A DNA stretch of 64,000 bases, from NCBI RefSeq assembly GCF_000820225.1, contig NZ_CDDK01000037.1:1-64000 (forward strand), given 5' to 3'. This stretch comes from Aeromonas veronii bv. veronii (GTDB lineage: Bacteria; Pseudomonadota; Gammaproteobacteria; Enterobacterales; Aeromonadaceae). Shown piece by piece: positions 35,382 to 45,308 of this stretch. Each line of letters opens with the position of its first letter. Position 1 is the first letter of the stretch. Both the position numbers and the translations under genes were made by a program. Below the pieces are notes generated by a model. The model was not told the DNA's origin. It did not search any database and saw only the letters and a list, made by a program, of their open reading frames with translations.

Positions 35382-35633
35382 AGTGATACGCCTTCAAGAG
35401 AAGAGAACCTCGTCCGTGAGCGGTGTCGTTCCTGATGGCGGCACTCTAGCTTGACCCTCTCGGGCTACCCAGTTAAAAAAAATAAAACCGGTCAGTGGAA
35501 TTATTAATAAATATAAATATTTAAAATCAATAGATTGAGTGACAACCCCGCCAGCCGCCACGTATCAGACAGGCAATAAAAAAGCCGATAACCCAGTTAT
35601 CGGCTCATTGCCCATTCAGAGGCGGGTGCCCGA
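35382..35633. promoter_or_regulatory. AT-rich promoter region with minus-strand terminator
   Basis: The 35470-35545 part is very AT-rich and likely holds the promoter of the exported-protein gene. At 35584-35604 GCCGATAAC pairs with GTTATCGGC around three bases. On the minus strand this is followed by TTTTTTATT, so it terminates ybjQ. Confidence 0.7.
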
Positions 35634-35951
35634 TCAGACCACCACGGCGGTGCCACTGATACTGACCATCAGCATGCTGCCGTTTTGCCCCACCACTTCG
35701 TAGTCGATATCGATGCCGACCACCGCATTGGCGCCAAGGGCCGCTGCGCGCTCTTTCAGCTCGTCGAAAGCGATCTCGCGGGCACGGGCCAGCTCTTTTT
35801 CATAGGCGCCGGAGCGACCGCCGATGATGTCGCGGATCCCGGCGAAGAGATCCTTGAAAATGTTGGCGCCGAGAATGGCTTCGCCTACCACGATGCCGCG
35901 GTATTCACGAATGGCTTTGCCTTCCAGCGTGGGGGTCGTTGAGAGGATCAT
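35634..35951 (-). CDS. ybjQ: YbjQ / UPF0145 family protein
   Basis: 105-residue cytoplasmic protein of the UPF0145 family, a small heavy-metal-binding-like pentameric fold with unknown function. The family pattern is plain: [21 protein letters not shown] (residues 5-25), [21 protein letters not shown], and [13 protein letters not shown]. The length matches E. coli YbjQ (107). The gene is single, with its own terminator, between the exported-protein gene and the dedD-folC block. Confidence 0.92.
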   Translation of the reverse strand: MILSTTPTLEGKAIREYRGIVVGEAILGANIFKDLFAGIRDIIGGRSGAYEKELARAREIAFDELKERAAALGANAVVGIDIDYEVVGQNGSMLMVSISGTAVVV

Positions 35952-36064
35952 CTTGAACTCCTGTGAGTAGCAGAAGGGCTCAGACTACCCCAACTGCCCG
36001 AAAATCCCAACCGGGGGGTGACCTATACGACGCCGTCCTTAAAAATCACGACGGCCAGATAAAA

Positions 36065-36091
36065 AAACACCGCGCACGGGGCGCGGTGTTT
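36065..36091 (-). terminator. Terminator after dedD
   Basis: AAACACCGCGC (36065-36075) pairs perfectly with GCGCGGTGTTT (36081-36091). The A-run at 36060-36067 gives a T-tract on the minus strand, ending the truA-accD-folC-dedD transcript. Confidence 0.85.
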
Positions 36092-36122
36092 GTTTCAGAG
36101 GGCCATTGCCAACGGCAAGCCG

Positions 36123-36923
36123 TCACGGATTGTAAGAGACCACCGAGCCACTGAGGCCGGTCATCTGGGAGATCCGCCCCTGCATCCCCTGCAGTTTGGC
36201 CTTGGAGACATCCGGTCCGATAAAGACCCGGTTGAGCTGACCCTGCACCGGTGTGCGCGGCGAGGTGTGGGCAGAGTAGCCCGCCGCCCGCAGCTTGCTC
36301 ACCAGCGCGTTGACGCTGTCGACGTTCTTGAAGGCGCCAAGCTGAAGGATCCAGCTACCCTGTGCCGGTGCCGCAGCAGGCGCGGGGGTGGTCGGTTGGG
36401 TCATTTTGCTTTCAATCAGATCGTCGAGGGACTTGATCTGACCCGCCTGCGGCTTGGCCGGTGCGGGCGCTTTGGCCACTTCAACCGGTTTGGCTGGCGT
36501 CGGCTTGGGTGCAGGCTTGGGCGGTTCGACCGGCTTTTTGGCCACCACTTCCGGCTTGGGCTGTGGCTTGGGTTGGGCATTCTGTTGCGGCTGAACCGGC
36601 GCCGGTGCGGCAGGGGTTGTCGCCGGCTGCGCACCGTTGCCCTGACCGGCGAGGGTCATGGGGTCAGCCACCTCTTCCACTTGCCACTGCTGGGCCGCAG
36701 AGGCCTGTTGCTGGCTGGCCAGATGATCGGCGGGCAGACTGCTGGCTGCCGAGACCTGCAGCGCGGGCTTGGCGGGCTCCAGCTCGGGGCGCAGCGGGAT
36801 CTTGGCAAAGGCCTCCTCCTTTTGTGCCAGCTTGTGACCATCCAGCAAGTCCGGCAGGAAAATAACAACCAGGGCCACCAGGATGACGGTGCCCACCAGA
36901 CGGTTTTGAAACTTCGAGGCCAA
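36123..36923 (-). CDS. dedD: DedD, SPOR-domain cell-division protein
   Basis: About 266-residue inner-membrane protein. ASKFQNRLVG leads into one membrane helix (about 9-25, TVILVALVVIFLPDLLDG). A long proline/alanine/lysine-rich periplasmic linker follows (about 85-165), and a C-terminal SPOR domain (about 190-266, ILQLGAFKNVDSVNALVSKLRAAGY) binds denuded septal peptidoglycan. It helps late cell division. No ATG fits: TTG at 36923 aligns with the E. coli start (MASKFQNRLVG) and has AGGA six bases upstream; a second TTG at 36950 is possible. It is downstream of folC, as in E. coli. Confidence 0.87.
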   Translation of the reverse strand: MASKFQNRLVGTVILVALVVIFLPDLLDGHKLAQKEEAFAKIPLRPELEPAKPALQVSAASSLPADHLASQQQASAAQQWQVEEVADPMTLAGQGNGAQPATTPAAPAPVQPQQNAQPKPQPKPEVVAKKPVEPPKPAPKPTPAKPVEVAKAPAPAKPQAGQIKSLDDLIESKMTQPTTPAPAAAPAQGSWILQLGAFKNVDSVNALVSKLRAAGYSAHTSPRTPVQGQLNRVFIGPDVSKAKLQGMQGRISQMTGLSGSVVSYNP

Positions 36924-36997
36924 GTTGAATCCTACCTTTACGTAACTCAATATGCGATTTGGCTCCCCGCCCGAAGGCCGGGGGGCCGGAGTGTGGC

Positions 36998-38257
36998 CTA
37001 GACGGCGACACCCGCCAGAATGTCGGCGACAGTGTAAAACGAACCAAACACAATGACCATATCGTCCGGACTCGATGCGGCCAACGCTGCCTGATAAGCG
37101 GCGCTGACATCATCAAACTCTCTGGCTGGCCCCTTGCCCTCCCCCAACGCCGCAGCCAGTTGCGTTGCGGTGGCGGCGCGCGGGCCGGTGAGACTGGCCA
37201 GATACCACTCGCCAATCAGGCCATCGAGTTCGGCAAGGGATCCCGCCATGTCCTTGTCTTTGAGCATGCCGACCACGGCGCGGCGCACACCCGTGCAGGG
37301 CATCTTGCGCAATTGCGCGGCCAGATAGGCCGCCGAATGGGGGTTATGGGCCACATCGACGATCACCAGCGGCGCACTTTGCAGCTGCTGCATCCGGCCA
37401 GCCAGCCGGGCATTGGCAAGCCCGTCACGAATGGCGGACTCCGGCAGCGGCAAGCCGAGGGATTCCAGCGCCGCCAGCACGGTCACCGCGTTCATCAGCG
37501 GTAGCGCCGGTTTTGGCAGATCCCGCCACTGGTTGAGGCCGTGATAATCCCAACCGCTCTTGTGCTCATCGCCACGAAAATCGATACCGACCTGACGCAG
37601 GTTGGCGCCAAGACGCGCCGCTTCGCTCGCGATAGTCGCAGGCGGATTGGGCTCGCCACTGATGGCGGGTTTACCGGCGCGATAGACCCCCGCCTTCTCC
37701 ACCGCCACAGCTTCGCGGGTATCACCCAGCCAGTCGCAGTGATCGAGGGCAATGGAGGTGATCATCGCCACATCGGACTCCACCACGTTGGTGGCGTCGA
37801 GCCGACCACCCAGTCCCACTTCCAGCAGCAGTACATCGGGGGCGGCGCGGCAGAAGAGCCACAAGCCAGCCAGGGTGGCGAACTCGAAGAAGGTGAGCGC
37901 TATCTCGCCACGCGCCGCTTCCACTTCGGCAAAAGCGGCGCAGTGATCGCTGTCGGACAGCTCTTGCCCGTTGACCCGTACCCGCTCGGTAAAGCGCAGC
38001 AGATGGGGCGAGGAGTAGACGCCGACCTTGTAGCCTGCGGCCATCAGAATGCTGGCCGCCATGGCACAGCTGGAGCCCTTGCCGTTGGTGCCCGCCACCG
38101 TGATCACCTTGAACGGCAGCTGGGTGAGACCCATGCGCCGGGCGACAGCACCGACCCGATCCAGCCCCATGTCGATATTGACCGGATGGATCTGCTCCAA
38201 ATAAGAAAGCCAGTCGACAAGCGACCGGCTTTGGGATTGTTGCATGTTTGAACTCAT
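36998..38257 (-). CDS. folC: Bifunctional folylpolyglutamate synthase / dihydrofolate synthase
   Basis: 419-residue ligase that makes dihydrofolate from dihydropteroate and glutamate and then extends the polyglutamate tail, using ATP. The P-loop TVAGTNGKGSS lies near residues 53-63, the Mur-ligase-type LEVGLGGRLDATN near 144-156, and VDVAHNPHSAAYL near 303-315. The ATG at 38257 lies two bases beyond the accD stop; a GTG at 38263 overlapping that stop is an alternative. Tight spacing implies cotranscription with accD. Confidence 0.93.
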   Translation of the reverse strand: MSSNMQQSQSRSLVDWLSYLEQIHPVNIDMGLDRVGAVARRMGLTQLPFKVITVAGTNGKGSSCAMAASILMAAGYKVGVYSSPHLLRFTERVRVNGQELSDSDHCAAFAEVEAARGEIALTFFEFATLAGLWLFCRAAPDVLLLEVGLGGRLDATNVVESDVAMITSIALDHCDWLGDTREAVAVEKAGVYRAGKPAISGEPNPPATIASEAARLGANLRQVGIDFRGDEHKSGWDYHGLNQWRDLPKPALPLMNAVTVLAALESLGLPLPESAIRDGLANARLAGRMQQLQSAPLVIVDVAHNPHSAAYLAAQLRKMPCTGVRRAVVGMLKDKDMAGSLAELDGLIGEWYLASLTGPRAATATQLAAALGEGKGPAREFDDVSAAYQAALAASSPDDMVIVFGSFYTVADILAGVAV

Positions 38258-38259
38258 CT

Positions 38260-39123
38260 TCACTCTTCGATGACGTGAGTATTCAGCATTTTGGCGAGCA
38301 GGCTGGCCAGACGGTTACGCATTTCACGGCGATCGATGATGATATCGATGGCACCCTTTTCCAGCAGGAACTCGGAGCGCTGGAAGCCTTCCGGCAGTTT
38401 CTCGCGCACGGTCTGCTCGATAACGCGCGGGCCGGCAAAGCCGATCAGCGCCTTGGGCTCGCCCACGTTGATGTCACCCAGCATCGCCAGACTGGCAGAG
38501 ACGCCACCCATGGTGGGGTCGGTCAGCACGGAGATATAGGGCAGGCCCGCCTTGGTGAGTCGGTCCAGCGCTGCACTGGTCTTGGCCATCTGCATCAGGG
38601 AGAACAGCGCTTCCTGCATGCGAGCACCACCAGAGGCGGAGAAGCAGACCAGGCCACGGCCTTCCTTGATGCACTCCTCGACGGCACGCACGAAGCGGGC
38701 ACCGACCACGGAGGCCATGGAGCCACCCATGAAGGAGAATTCGAACGAACAGGCGACAACCGGTACCCCTTTGAGGATCCCTTTCATCACCACCAGCGCA
38801 TCTTTCTCCGCCGTCTCTTTCTGAGCGGCAGACAAACGATCCTTGTAGCGCTTGGAATCCTTGAATTTCAGTACATCCTGCGGCTCCAGCTCGGCACCGA
38901 TCTCGGTACGACCCTGCTCATCGAGGAAGCTCTCGAGACGGGCGCGGGCGCTGATGCGCATATGATGATCACACTTGGGGCACACTTCGAGGTTGCGCTC
39001 CAACTCTGCCCGGTAGAGCACCTGTTCACAAGCACTGCACTTGGTCCACACCCCTTCCGGAATGTTGTGACGACGGGGCGCAGTGATCTTGCTCTTGGGA
39101 AGAATCTTCTCAAGCCAGCTCAT
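38260..39123 (-). CDS. accD: Acetyl-CoA carboxylase carboxyltransferase subunit beta
   Basis: 287-residue beta subunit of the carboxyltransferase, which with AccA moves the carboxyl group from carboxybiotin to acetyl-CoA in the first committed step of fatty-acid synthesis. The N-terminal zinc ribbon has C29, C32, C48 and C51. The crotonase-like core includes [15 protein letters not shown] and [18 protein letters not shown]. The ATG at 39123 ([10 protein letters not shown]) matches homologues; the frame runs ten codons further upstream. It lies between truA and folC, as in E. coli. Confidence 0.95.
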   Translation of the reverse strand: MSWLEKILPKSKITAPRRHNIPEGVWTKCSACEQVLYRAELERNLEVCPKCDHHMRISARARLESFLDEQGRTEIGAELEPQDVLKFKDSKRYKDRLSAAQKETAEKDALVVMKGILKGVPVVACSFEFSFMGGSMASVVGARFVRAVEECIKEGRGLVCFSASGGARMQEALFSLMQMAKTSAALDRLTKAGLPYISVLTDPTMGGVSASLAMLGDINVGEPKALIGFAGPRVIEQTVREKLPEGFQRSEFLLEKGAIDIIIDRREMRNRLASLLAKMLNTHVIEE

Positions 39124-39242
39124 GGAATTCCTTAATGCTTTTGTGCCTGACAAAACGCATCGAGCCTAGATTGTTCAATGACTTAATAGCTCGATGGCAA
39201 CAAATGACGGGTCATTAAACCACAATTTTTCGGGCGCAGTTA

Positions 39243-40052
39243 CTAAAAACTGGTCGTACCCGGTGCCGAGTCCGGCAGCCACAGCGGGCCAAGCGGCAAC
39301 TGCGGCAGAGCAAACTCGGCCGGGTAATCCACGTCGACCAGATAGAGGCCACCGGCCTTGGCGGTCGGCCCGGCCAGATTGCGATCCTTGGCAGCCAGCA
39401 CCTCGGCAATCCACTCCACCGGTTTGAGCCCCTGCCCCACCAGCAGCAGGGAGCCGGTGATATTGCGCACCATGTGGTGCAGGAAGGCGTTGGCGCGAAT
39501 ATCCAGCACGATATAGGGCCCCTGACGGCTGACACACAGATGGGTCACATTGCGCCACGGGGTGTTGGATTGGCAGGCGACGGCACGGAAGGTGCTGAAG
39601 TCGTGCTCCCCCAGCAGGCTCTGGCCCGCCTGATGCATCAACTCGGCATTGATGGTCTCGTGGTAGTGGCTGACGCCACTGCCGAGGATCGCCGGCCGGT
39701 AGTTGTGGTTGTAGATGACATAGCGGTAGCGACGGGCGGTAGCACTGAAGCGGGCGTGGAAGCTCTCGTCCACCTGCTTGACCCAGCGCACGGCGATATC
39801 CGGCGGCAGGTTGGAATTGAGCCCCAGGGTCCAGGCCCCTTCGGCACGGTTCGCCTCGGTATCGAAGTGGATCACCTGACCGGTCGCATGGACACCGGCA
39901 TCGGTGCGCCCGGCACACTGGATGGAGACAGGGTGGTTGGCAATCCGGCTCAGCGCCGTCTCCAGTTCAGCCTGCACGCTGATCACTTCACGCTGACGCT
40001 GCCAGCCGAAATACCGGCTGCCGTCATATTCAATACCTAGGGCAATTCGCAT
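39243..40052 (-). CDS. truA: tRNA pseudouridine(38-40) synthase TruA
   Basis: 269-residue enzyme that converts uridines 38-40 in tRNA anticodon arms to pseudouridine. The catalytic aspartate is D51 in [14 protein letters not shown], and the start [20 protein letters not shown] is typical. [17 protein letters not shown] near residue 190-206 completes the signature. It lies 119 bases upstream of accD on the same strand. A terminator (40201-40224) separates it from fimV, so it probably starts its own transcript. Confidence 0.95.
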   Translation of the reverse strand: MRIALGIEYDGSRYFGWQRQREVISVQAELETALSRIANHPVSIQCAGRTDAGVHATGQVIHFDTEANRAEGAWTLGLNSNLPPDIAVRWVKQVDESFHARFSATARRYRYVIYNHNYRPAILGSGVSHYHETINAELMHQAGQSLLGEHDFSTFRAVACQSNTPWRNVTHLCVSRQGPYIVLDIRANAFLHHMVRNITGSLLLVGQGLKPVEWIAEVLAAKDRNLAGPTAKAGGLYLVDVDYPAEFALPQLPLGPLWLPDSAPGTTSF

Positions 40053-40200
40053 GGATAAACTTGTCTTGTTGTGAAAACGCAGTGAAAGAAACGGGGCGGA
40101 TTATACGCGCTCAGCCTGAAAAGTCCCACCACACGCCGCAATTGGCCTGGATGGTCAGCCTGCGCGGCCATGATCCCCCCATCGCAAATCGCCAAAATAA

Positions 40201-40224
40201 GGGGGCAGCCTGCTGGCTGCCCCC
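40201..40224 (-). terminator. Terminator after fimV
   Basis: GGGGGCAGCC (40201-40210) pairs with GGCTGCCCCC (40215-40224) around TGCT. The minus-strand product is followed by TTATTTT. Confidence 0.85.
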
Positions 40225-40253
40225 GTTTTGCTGACCCCGTGATGGGAGATGCT

Positions 40254-42458
40254 TTAGCCCAACCGCTTGAGCAACTTCTCGGCTTCGGCGCGCTGGTGAT
40301 CACTGCCCTGCTCTGCCGCCTCTTGCAGCAGCTCGCGGGCACTATCCTTGTCATCAATTTCGAGGTAGGCACGGGCCAGATCCAGCTTGGCACCCACACC
40401 GCCGTCGTCGGCATCCACATCAAACCCGGTGGATTCCGGCAGCACCTCGGGAAAGCCATCGAGCCCCACATCCAGCGAGAAGCCCTGATAAGGCTCCTGC
40501 TCAGTGGTGCTGGCATCGGCCTCGGCCAGCAGCTTGTCGATCTCGACGTAGCCGCTCTCCTGCGCTTGCTCACGGGGCTGCACATCGGCCGGATGAGATT
40601 CCACCTCGGCGAACGCGTCTTCAAAATCGGAGAGCGCCAGCTCGTTGGGGTCCCACTCCAGATCCAGCTCGGCTTCCTTCGCCTTGACAGGCTCAAGACC
40701 GAGCTCGGCCAGCATGGCATCCGCACTCTCGTCGGTGTCCTCCGCGGCACTGAGATCAATGGCGTTGTCATCTTTCCCTGTGGCGGACTCGTCGAGGGCA
40801 CTGTCGAAATCACCGAGATCGAAGCTCGCCAGATCGTCGTCAGCGGCGCCGACTTCGTCGATGGAGCTCAAATCGGGCTCGAGGTCGGCGGAGAGATCCG
40901 CATCCAGCTCGGCGAACAGGGCTGCCTGCAGCTCCTCTTCGCTCATGATCTCGTCAGCGGCCTTGGGCTTGGGGTTGAACTCGCTGGCCAGATCCATGGC
41001 GGGCTCGTTGGCAAGCGCGATGGGCTCATCCAGCGAGAGATCGAGATCCGGCACCAGGTCCGGGTCGCGACTGGCTGGCTGGGTCGCCATCCGCTCGGGC
41101 TCAAAGCCCTGCAGCTCCATCTCGCCCTCGTCGCTGAACACCAGATCGACATCAGACTTAGCGGCCGGCTCGTCAGGCTCCATCGGCATAAAGCCATCCG
41201 GGGTGTTGAGATCCGGCACCGGGCGCACCGGCTCGTTGTCGGTCACATCGACGCTCAGCAGATCATCAAACTCGCTCTGCTCCTGATCCATCATCATGGC
41301 GGTGGATTCGGAGAGGCTCTTCTCCTGCTCTTCCAGTTCGCGGCGGGCACGGGCACGCAGCCACAGGGTCACCAGCGCCAATACCAGCAGCACCGGCAGC
41401 AGAATGATCATGGCGAGGTTGAGCGGTGAGGAGAGCAGATCCATCAACCAGTTTTTCTCAGGCTCAGGCTCGGCTGCCACCGGCGGGACCGGTTGGGCCT
41501 TCAGCTCGGCAATCTCTTTTTGCAGCGCCGTCTGATCCTGCAGCTGGGCCTTGAGGGTCTCCACCTCTTCGGTCAGGGATTGCAGACGCAGCTTGAGCCT
41601 ATGATTCATCTCGGTCACCTGGCCGAGCTGGGCATTGGCATCTTCCAGTGCCAGCGCCATCTCGGTAGCCGGTTTGCCCACCGGTTTATCCAGATCGGAA
41701 GGCAGAGGCGCCGGGGTGGTGCCTTCTGCAGCGCTAGGAGCAGGTGCTACCGCCTCTTTCGGCGCAGGCTCGCTCACCTTGGCCACTTCTTTGGTTTCAG
41801 CAGCCGGTTGCGGTGCCACCACCGGGGCGGGAATGGGGGCGGCTTTCGCCACTGGCAGCGGCGCAGGCGCAGCCTTCACCGGCTCGGTCTTGGCGGCTTC
41901 CACCTTCGCGGGTTTGGCGGCAGCCGGCTTGGCGGTATGGGCCTGCTTGTCAGCCAGATATTTGGGGCTTAACCCCTTCCAGCTGGCGTTGTCGCTGCGG
42001 AACTTGGCGCGGGCCTGTGCATCAGTGATGACGCTCGCCTCGGCCGCGGTCGGCAGCAGAATGCGGGATCCCACCAGAATGTGGTTGATATTGCCATCGG
42101 CAAAACTGCGGGGGTTTTTCTCGTAAATCGCCACCATGGTCTGGTAGACGCTGACCCGATTGGAGGGGCGATATTTGCTCGCTAGGCTCCATAGGGTATC
42201 GGTCGGACGAACAGGGCCATAGCTACCGGCATTGGCAGTGACCTGACGCACCACCGGCTGGGCGGTTGTACGCACCGGTTGTGCGGCGGGTCTGGCGACC
42301 GGCTGCGCCAGCGGCTGGGAATTGACGGCGGGAGGTGCGGGTTCGTCAGGGCCTTTTAGCTCGACAAAAAAAGGCTCCCGCGCCGAGTCTTCAGCCTGGA
42401 CGGTGCCCAGCAGACCCAATGCGAGTAGCGTTGCCAATGTTATGCGGGAATGTCCCAT
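40254..42458 (-). CDS. fimV: FimV-family peptidoglycan-binding polar hub protein
   Basis: 734-residue membrane protein. The signal peptide ends near residue 22 (VQA-ED). A LysM-like FimV N-terminal region lies about 78-140 (RPTDTLWSLASKYRP through ILLPTAAEA). A proline/alanine linker and coiled coil (about 270-320) precede a single membrane helix (about 335-357). The cytoplasmic half is strongly acidic and ends in the conserved FimV TPR motif (GAKLDLARAYLEIDDKDSAR). FimV organises polar structures such as type IV pili, type II secretion and flagella. The ATG at 42458 with AAGGA is preferred over the frame start at 42488. Confidence 0.87.
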   Translation of the reverse strand: MGHSRITLATLLALGLLGTVQAEDSAREPFFVELKGPDEPAPPAVNSQPLAQPVARPAAQPVRTTAQPVVRQVTANAGSYGPVRPTDTLWSLASKYRPSNRVSVYQTMVAIYEKNPRSFADGNINHILVGSRILLPTAAEASVITDAQARAKFRSDNASWKGLSPKYLADKQAHTAKPAAAKPAKVEAAKTEPVKAAPAPLPVAKAAPIPAPVVAPQPAAETKEVAKVSEPAPKEAVAPAPSAAEGTTPAPLPSDLDKPVGKPATEMALALEDANAQLGQVTEMNHRLKLRLQSLTEEVETLKAQLQDQTALQKEIAELKAQPVPPVAAEPEPEKNWLMDLLSSPLNLAMIILLPVLLVLALVTLWLRARARRELEEQEKSLSESTAMMMDQEQSEFDDLLSVDVTDNEPVRPVPDLNTPDGFMPMEPDEPAAKSDVDLVFSDEGEMELQGFEPERMATQPASRDPDLVPDLDLSLDEPIALANEPAMDLASEFNPKPKAADEIMSEEELQAALFAELDADLSADLEPDLSSIDEVGAADDDLASFDLGDFDSALDESATGKDDNAIDLSAAEDTDESADAMLAELGLEPVKAKEAELDLEWDPNELALSDFEDAFAEVESHPADVQPREQAQESGYVEIDKLLAEADASTTEQEPYQGFSLDVGLDGFPEVLPESTGFDVDADDGGVGAKLDLARAYLEIDDKDSARELLQEAAEQGSDHQRAEAEKLLKRLG

Positions 42459-42729
42459 ATTCGTTCCTTCGTATGACGGCCCTATCACATTGAAAAATCT
42501 GGATAGTTACCCCAAAACAGTCGGTTCAATATAAATCAGGCTCGCCTGGCAAGCCAGCAGTCCGACACATTTAGCACCCAACTTGACCCTGAGTGTAGGA
42601 AAAAACTTAATCAGTTGATATCGCAACAGAATCTTGAAGTGACGGAGTGCGGCATGGGTCACACCCCGGTTTGATCACAGGCCGGATGCGCAGCACTCCC
42701 TGCTGCGCATCTGTGGCATCTGACCAGCC

Positions 42730-43746
42730 TTACAGATAGTCGCGAACCAGCAGCTCGGCAATCTGTACACTGTTGGTTGCCGCGCCCTTACGAACGTTAT
42801 CGGCCACGATCCACATATTGATACCACTTGGATGAGAAATATCCTGGCGCACCCGACCCACCAGCACCTCATCCTTGCCGGTTGCGTCACGCACCGGGGT
42901 CGGATAGTCCCCTTCGTCATCAAACAGGGTCACACCCGGCGCATTGCGCAGCAGATCCTTGACCTGTTCGGCATCGAGCGGCTGGTGCAGTTCGACGTGT
43001 ACCGCCTCGGCGTGGCCGTAGAAGACCGGCACCCGCACGCAGGTGGGGTTCACGGCAATGCTGGCATCGCCGAGGATCTTCTGGGTTTCCCATACCATCT
43101 TCATCTCTTCACGGGTGTAGCCGTTGTCAGTGAAGCTGTCGATCTGCGGGATCAGGTTAAAGGCGATCTGTTGCGGATAGAGGGTCGGTTCCACCGGACG
43201 ACCGTTGAGCAGATGAGCGGTCTGACCCGCCAACTCGCTGACCCCCTCTTTGCCGGAGCCTGACACGGATTGATAGGTGGCCACGTTGATGCGGGCAATG
43301 CCCACTTCGTCGTGCAGCGGCTTCAGGGCCACCAGCATCTGGATGGTGGAGCAGTTGGGGTTGGCGATGATGTTGCGATTGCGAAAATCGGCCAGCGCAT
43401 CCGGGTTCACTTCCGGGATCACCAGCGGGATATCTTCGTCGTAACGGAAGCAGGAGGTGTTGTCGATGACGATGCAGCCGTGTTCGGCAGCAATCGGCGC
43501 CCACTTGGCAGAGACCTCGGCACCGGCGGAGAAGAGTGCGATCTGTACCTGGCTCCAGTCAAACTCCTCCACATCGAGGATATCGAAGTTCTTGCCGCCA
43601 AAGCGCACGGTATCACCGGCACTGCGGCTGGAAGCCAGCGGATAGAGGGTCGCTACCGGAAATTCGCGCTCTTCCAGGATCTCGATCATCGCCTGACCCA
43701 CGGCGCCGCTGGCACCCAATACCGCTACGTTAAACTGCTGGCTCAT
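42730..43746 (-). CDS. asd: Aspartate-semialdehyde dehydrogenase
   Basis: 338-residue enzyme that reduces aspartyl phosphate to aspartate semialdehyde with NADPH, the step after LysC. NADP-binding GASGAVGQAM is at residues 11-20, the catalytic cysteine is C132 in ANPNCSTIQM, and the RVPVFYGHAEAVHVEL segment near 246-261 is typical. The frame is open far upstream (to 44112), but family similarity begins at MSQQFNVAVLG with a GGAG site. It lies between fimV and pdxB, where homologues (also called usg) are found in E. coli. Catalytic residues are intact, so it should be a true Asd. Confidence 0.92.
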   Translation of the reverse strand: MSQQFNVAVLGASGAVGQAMIEILEEREFPVATLYPLASSRSAGDTVRFGGKNFDILDVEEFDWSQVQIALFSAGAEVSAKWAPIAAEHGCIVIDNTSCFRYDEDIPLVIPEVNPDALADFRNRNIIANPNCSTIQMLVALKPLHDEVGIARINVATYQSVSGSGKEGVSELAGQTAHLLNGRPVEPTLYPQQIAFNLIPQIDSFTDNGYTREEMKMVWETQKILGDASIAVNPTCVRVPVFYGHAEAVHVELHQPLDAEQVKDLLRNAPGVTLFDDEGDYPTPVRDATGKDEVLVGRVRQDISHPSGINMWIVADNVRKGAATNSVQIAELLVRDYL

Positions 43747-43869
43747 TCTGTTCTCCTCTGATAATGCTGCAATGGCGCCGGGTGGCGCCATGGTCGGCAG
43801 GCTCCCGCGCTGCGAGATGACGCTGCCAGATATGGCTGAGCCGGCGCAGTAGCATCTGAGCCTGCTCAG

Positions 43870-43908
43870 TAAAAAATGGGGGCGAGGTAGCCAGTAAGGC
43901 TCACCCCT
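43870..43908 (-). terminator. Probable terminator between pdxB and asd
   Basis: On the minus strand GGGGTGAGCC and GGCTACCTCGCCCC form an imperfect hairpin followed by ATTTTTT. It would end or attenuate the pdxB transcript before asd. Confidence 0.55.
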
Positions 43909-43939
43909 TCCGGTTATCTTCCAACTCCTAGGCCCCGAT

Positions 43940-45061
43940 TCAGGGGCGTGACAGCGCAAATCCCAGCTCGCCCAGCGCCTGGTCGGCAAACGCCCCCTCA
44001 ACCTGCAGGGAGGATAGTTCACGGCGCTCGGGGTAGTGTTTGCGCTGCTCGTCAAAGCTGCCGGGCAAGCCGAGTCGGGTCCGGAAGCGGGCATCATCGC
44101 GACGCACGTCATAAACCAGATGCACCAGCTGCTTGATCAACGCCTGATCCGGTGCGCGGCCCGGCACCACCGCCTGCACATCGGGGGCAGGCAGGAGCTG
44201 ACTCAAATCCTGACGAGGCTGGCGTCCCAGCTGCTGGCAGAGCGCCTGATAGAGCATCCAGGTACCGCGCGCCTTCCCCTCCAGGCTGTAACCGGCGATA
44301 TGGGGGGTGGCAATCTCGGTATGGGGCACCAGCGCTGCCAGTGGCTCGGGCTCGTTCTCCCACACATCCATCACCAGTCGCAACGGCTTATCGCTCAACT
44401 GGCGCGCCAGCAGGGCCCGGTTATCCCACACCTCGCCACGGGATGCGTTGATCAGGATCTGTCCGGCAGGGCGCGCGGCAATCTGTTCGGCATCGAGCAG
44501 ATGGTAGGTGGCATCCAGCCCTTCACGGGTGATGGGCACGTGGAAACTGACGATATCGGCACCAAGAGCGGTCTGATAATCGACAAAGCCCGCATCGGGG
44601 GTATTACGCGCCTTGGGTGGATCGCAGCGCAGCACCCGCATGCCGAGTGCTTGGGCCTTGCCAGCCACGCACTCGCCGGTATTGCCCGCGCCAATCACCG
44701 CCAAAGTCATGGCCGAGAGGTCGAGTTCATAGCGCTCCGCTAGCACCAGCAAAGCGGAGAGCACATAATCCCCCACCGAATACTTGTTGCAACCGGGAGC
44801 GCTGAAGAAGGGAATATTGCGGCTTGCCAGCAACGCCTTGTCCACATGGTCTGTACCTATGGTGGCGGTGCCGACAAACCCGAGTTTGGGGCTGGTCGCC
44901 AGCAAATCGCCGTTGACGCGGGTGACCGAACGCACCAGCAGCACATCGGCATCGAGCAGATCGCAGGCCTGCATCTGCCGTCCGGGCAAGGGGATCACCT
45001 CGCCAAATTCGGCAAACAGCTCCACGGCATGGGGCATATTCTCATCAACGACTATCTTCAT
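43940..45061 (-). CDS. pdxB: Erythronate-4-phosphate dehydrogenase
   Basis: 373-residue D-2-hydroxyacid dehydrogenase that oxidises 4-phosphoerythronate in pyridoxal phosphate synthesis. The start MKIVVDENMPHAVELF is the PdxB signature, the NAD-binding VIGAGNTGECVAGKAQALGM is near residues 120-139, and the C-terminal dimerisation region (about 285-370) is present. Length agrees with E. coli (378). The ATG at 45061 is chosen over an upstream alternative start in frame at 45088. It is the first gene of the pdxB-asd-fimV group, divergent from pgpB. Confidence 0.94.
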   Translation of the reverse strand: MKIVVDENMPHAVELFAEFGEVIPLPGRQMQACDLLDADVLLVRSVTRVNGDLLATSPKLGFVGTATIGTDHVDKALLASRNIPFFSAPGCNKYSVGDYVLSALLVLAERYELDLSAMTLAVIGAGNTGECVAGKAQALGMRVLRCDPPKARNTPDAGFVDYQTALGADIVSFHVPITREGLDATYHLLDAEQIAARPAGQILINASRGEVWDNRALLARQLSDKPLRLVMDVWENEPEPLAALVPHTEIATPHIAGYSLEGKARGTWMLYQALCQQLGRQPRQDLSQLLPAPDVQAVVPGRAPDQALIKQLVHLVYDVRRDDARFRTRLGLPGSFDEQRKHYPERRELSSLQVEGAFADQALGELGFALSRP

Positions 45062-45308
45062 CGGGCTCTCTTTGGTCACAACCGCCACGGGGGCGCCATT
45101 CTAGCGCAAAGCCGCCCGAGATTTCAGCCTGTGATGCAATCCGGCGCGAAACGGGACCACATTGCGCGGCAGCCGCTCCATCCGCCCGCTCAAACAGAGG
45201 ATGTCGCCACAAATGTGTAAGCAGAGGTAACAAACGTGCTGCTCGGCTTTGTCCGGGCATATCACGGTGGCACAATGCCCCTCTTTTTCGCGATCGCCCA
45301 TACCCACC

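Noticed and set aside
42730-44112. Longer Asd reading frame starting at 44112
   Set aside because: The extra 122 codons overlap pdxB and its terminator region and have no dehydrogenase similarity; the family start is at 43746.
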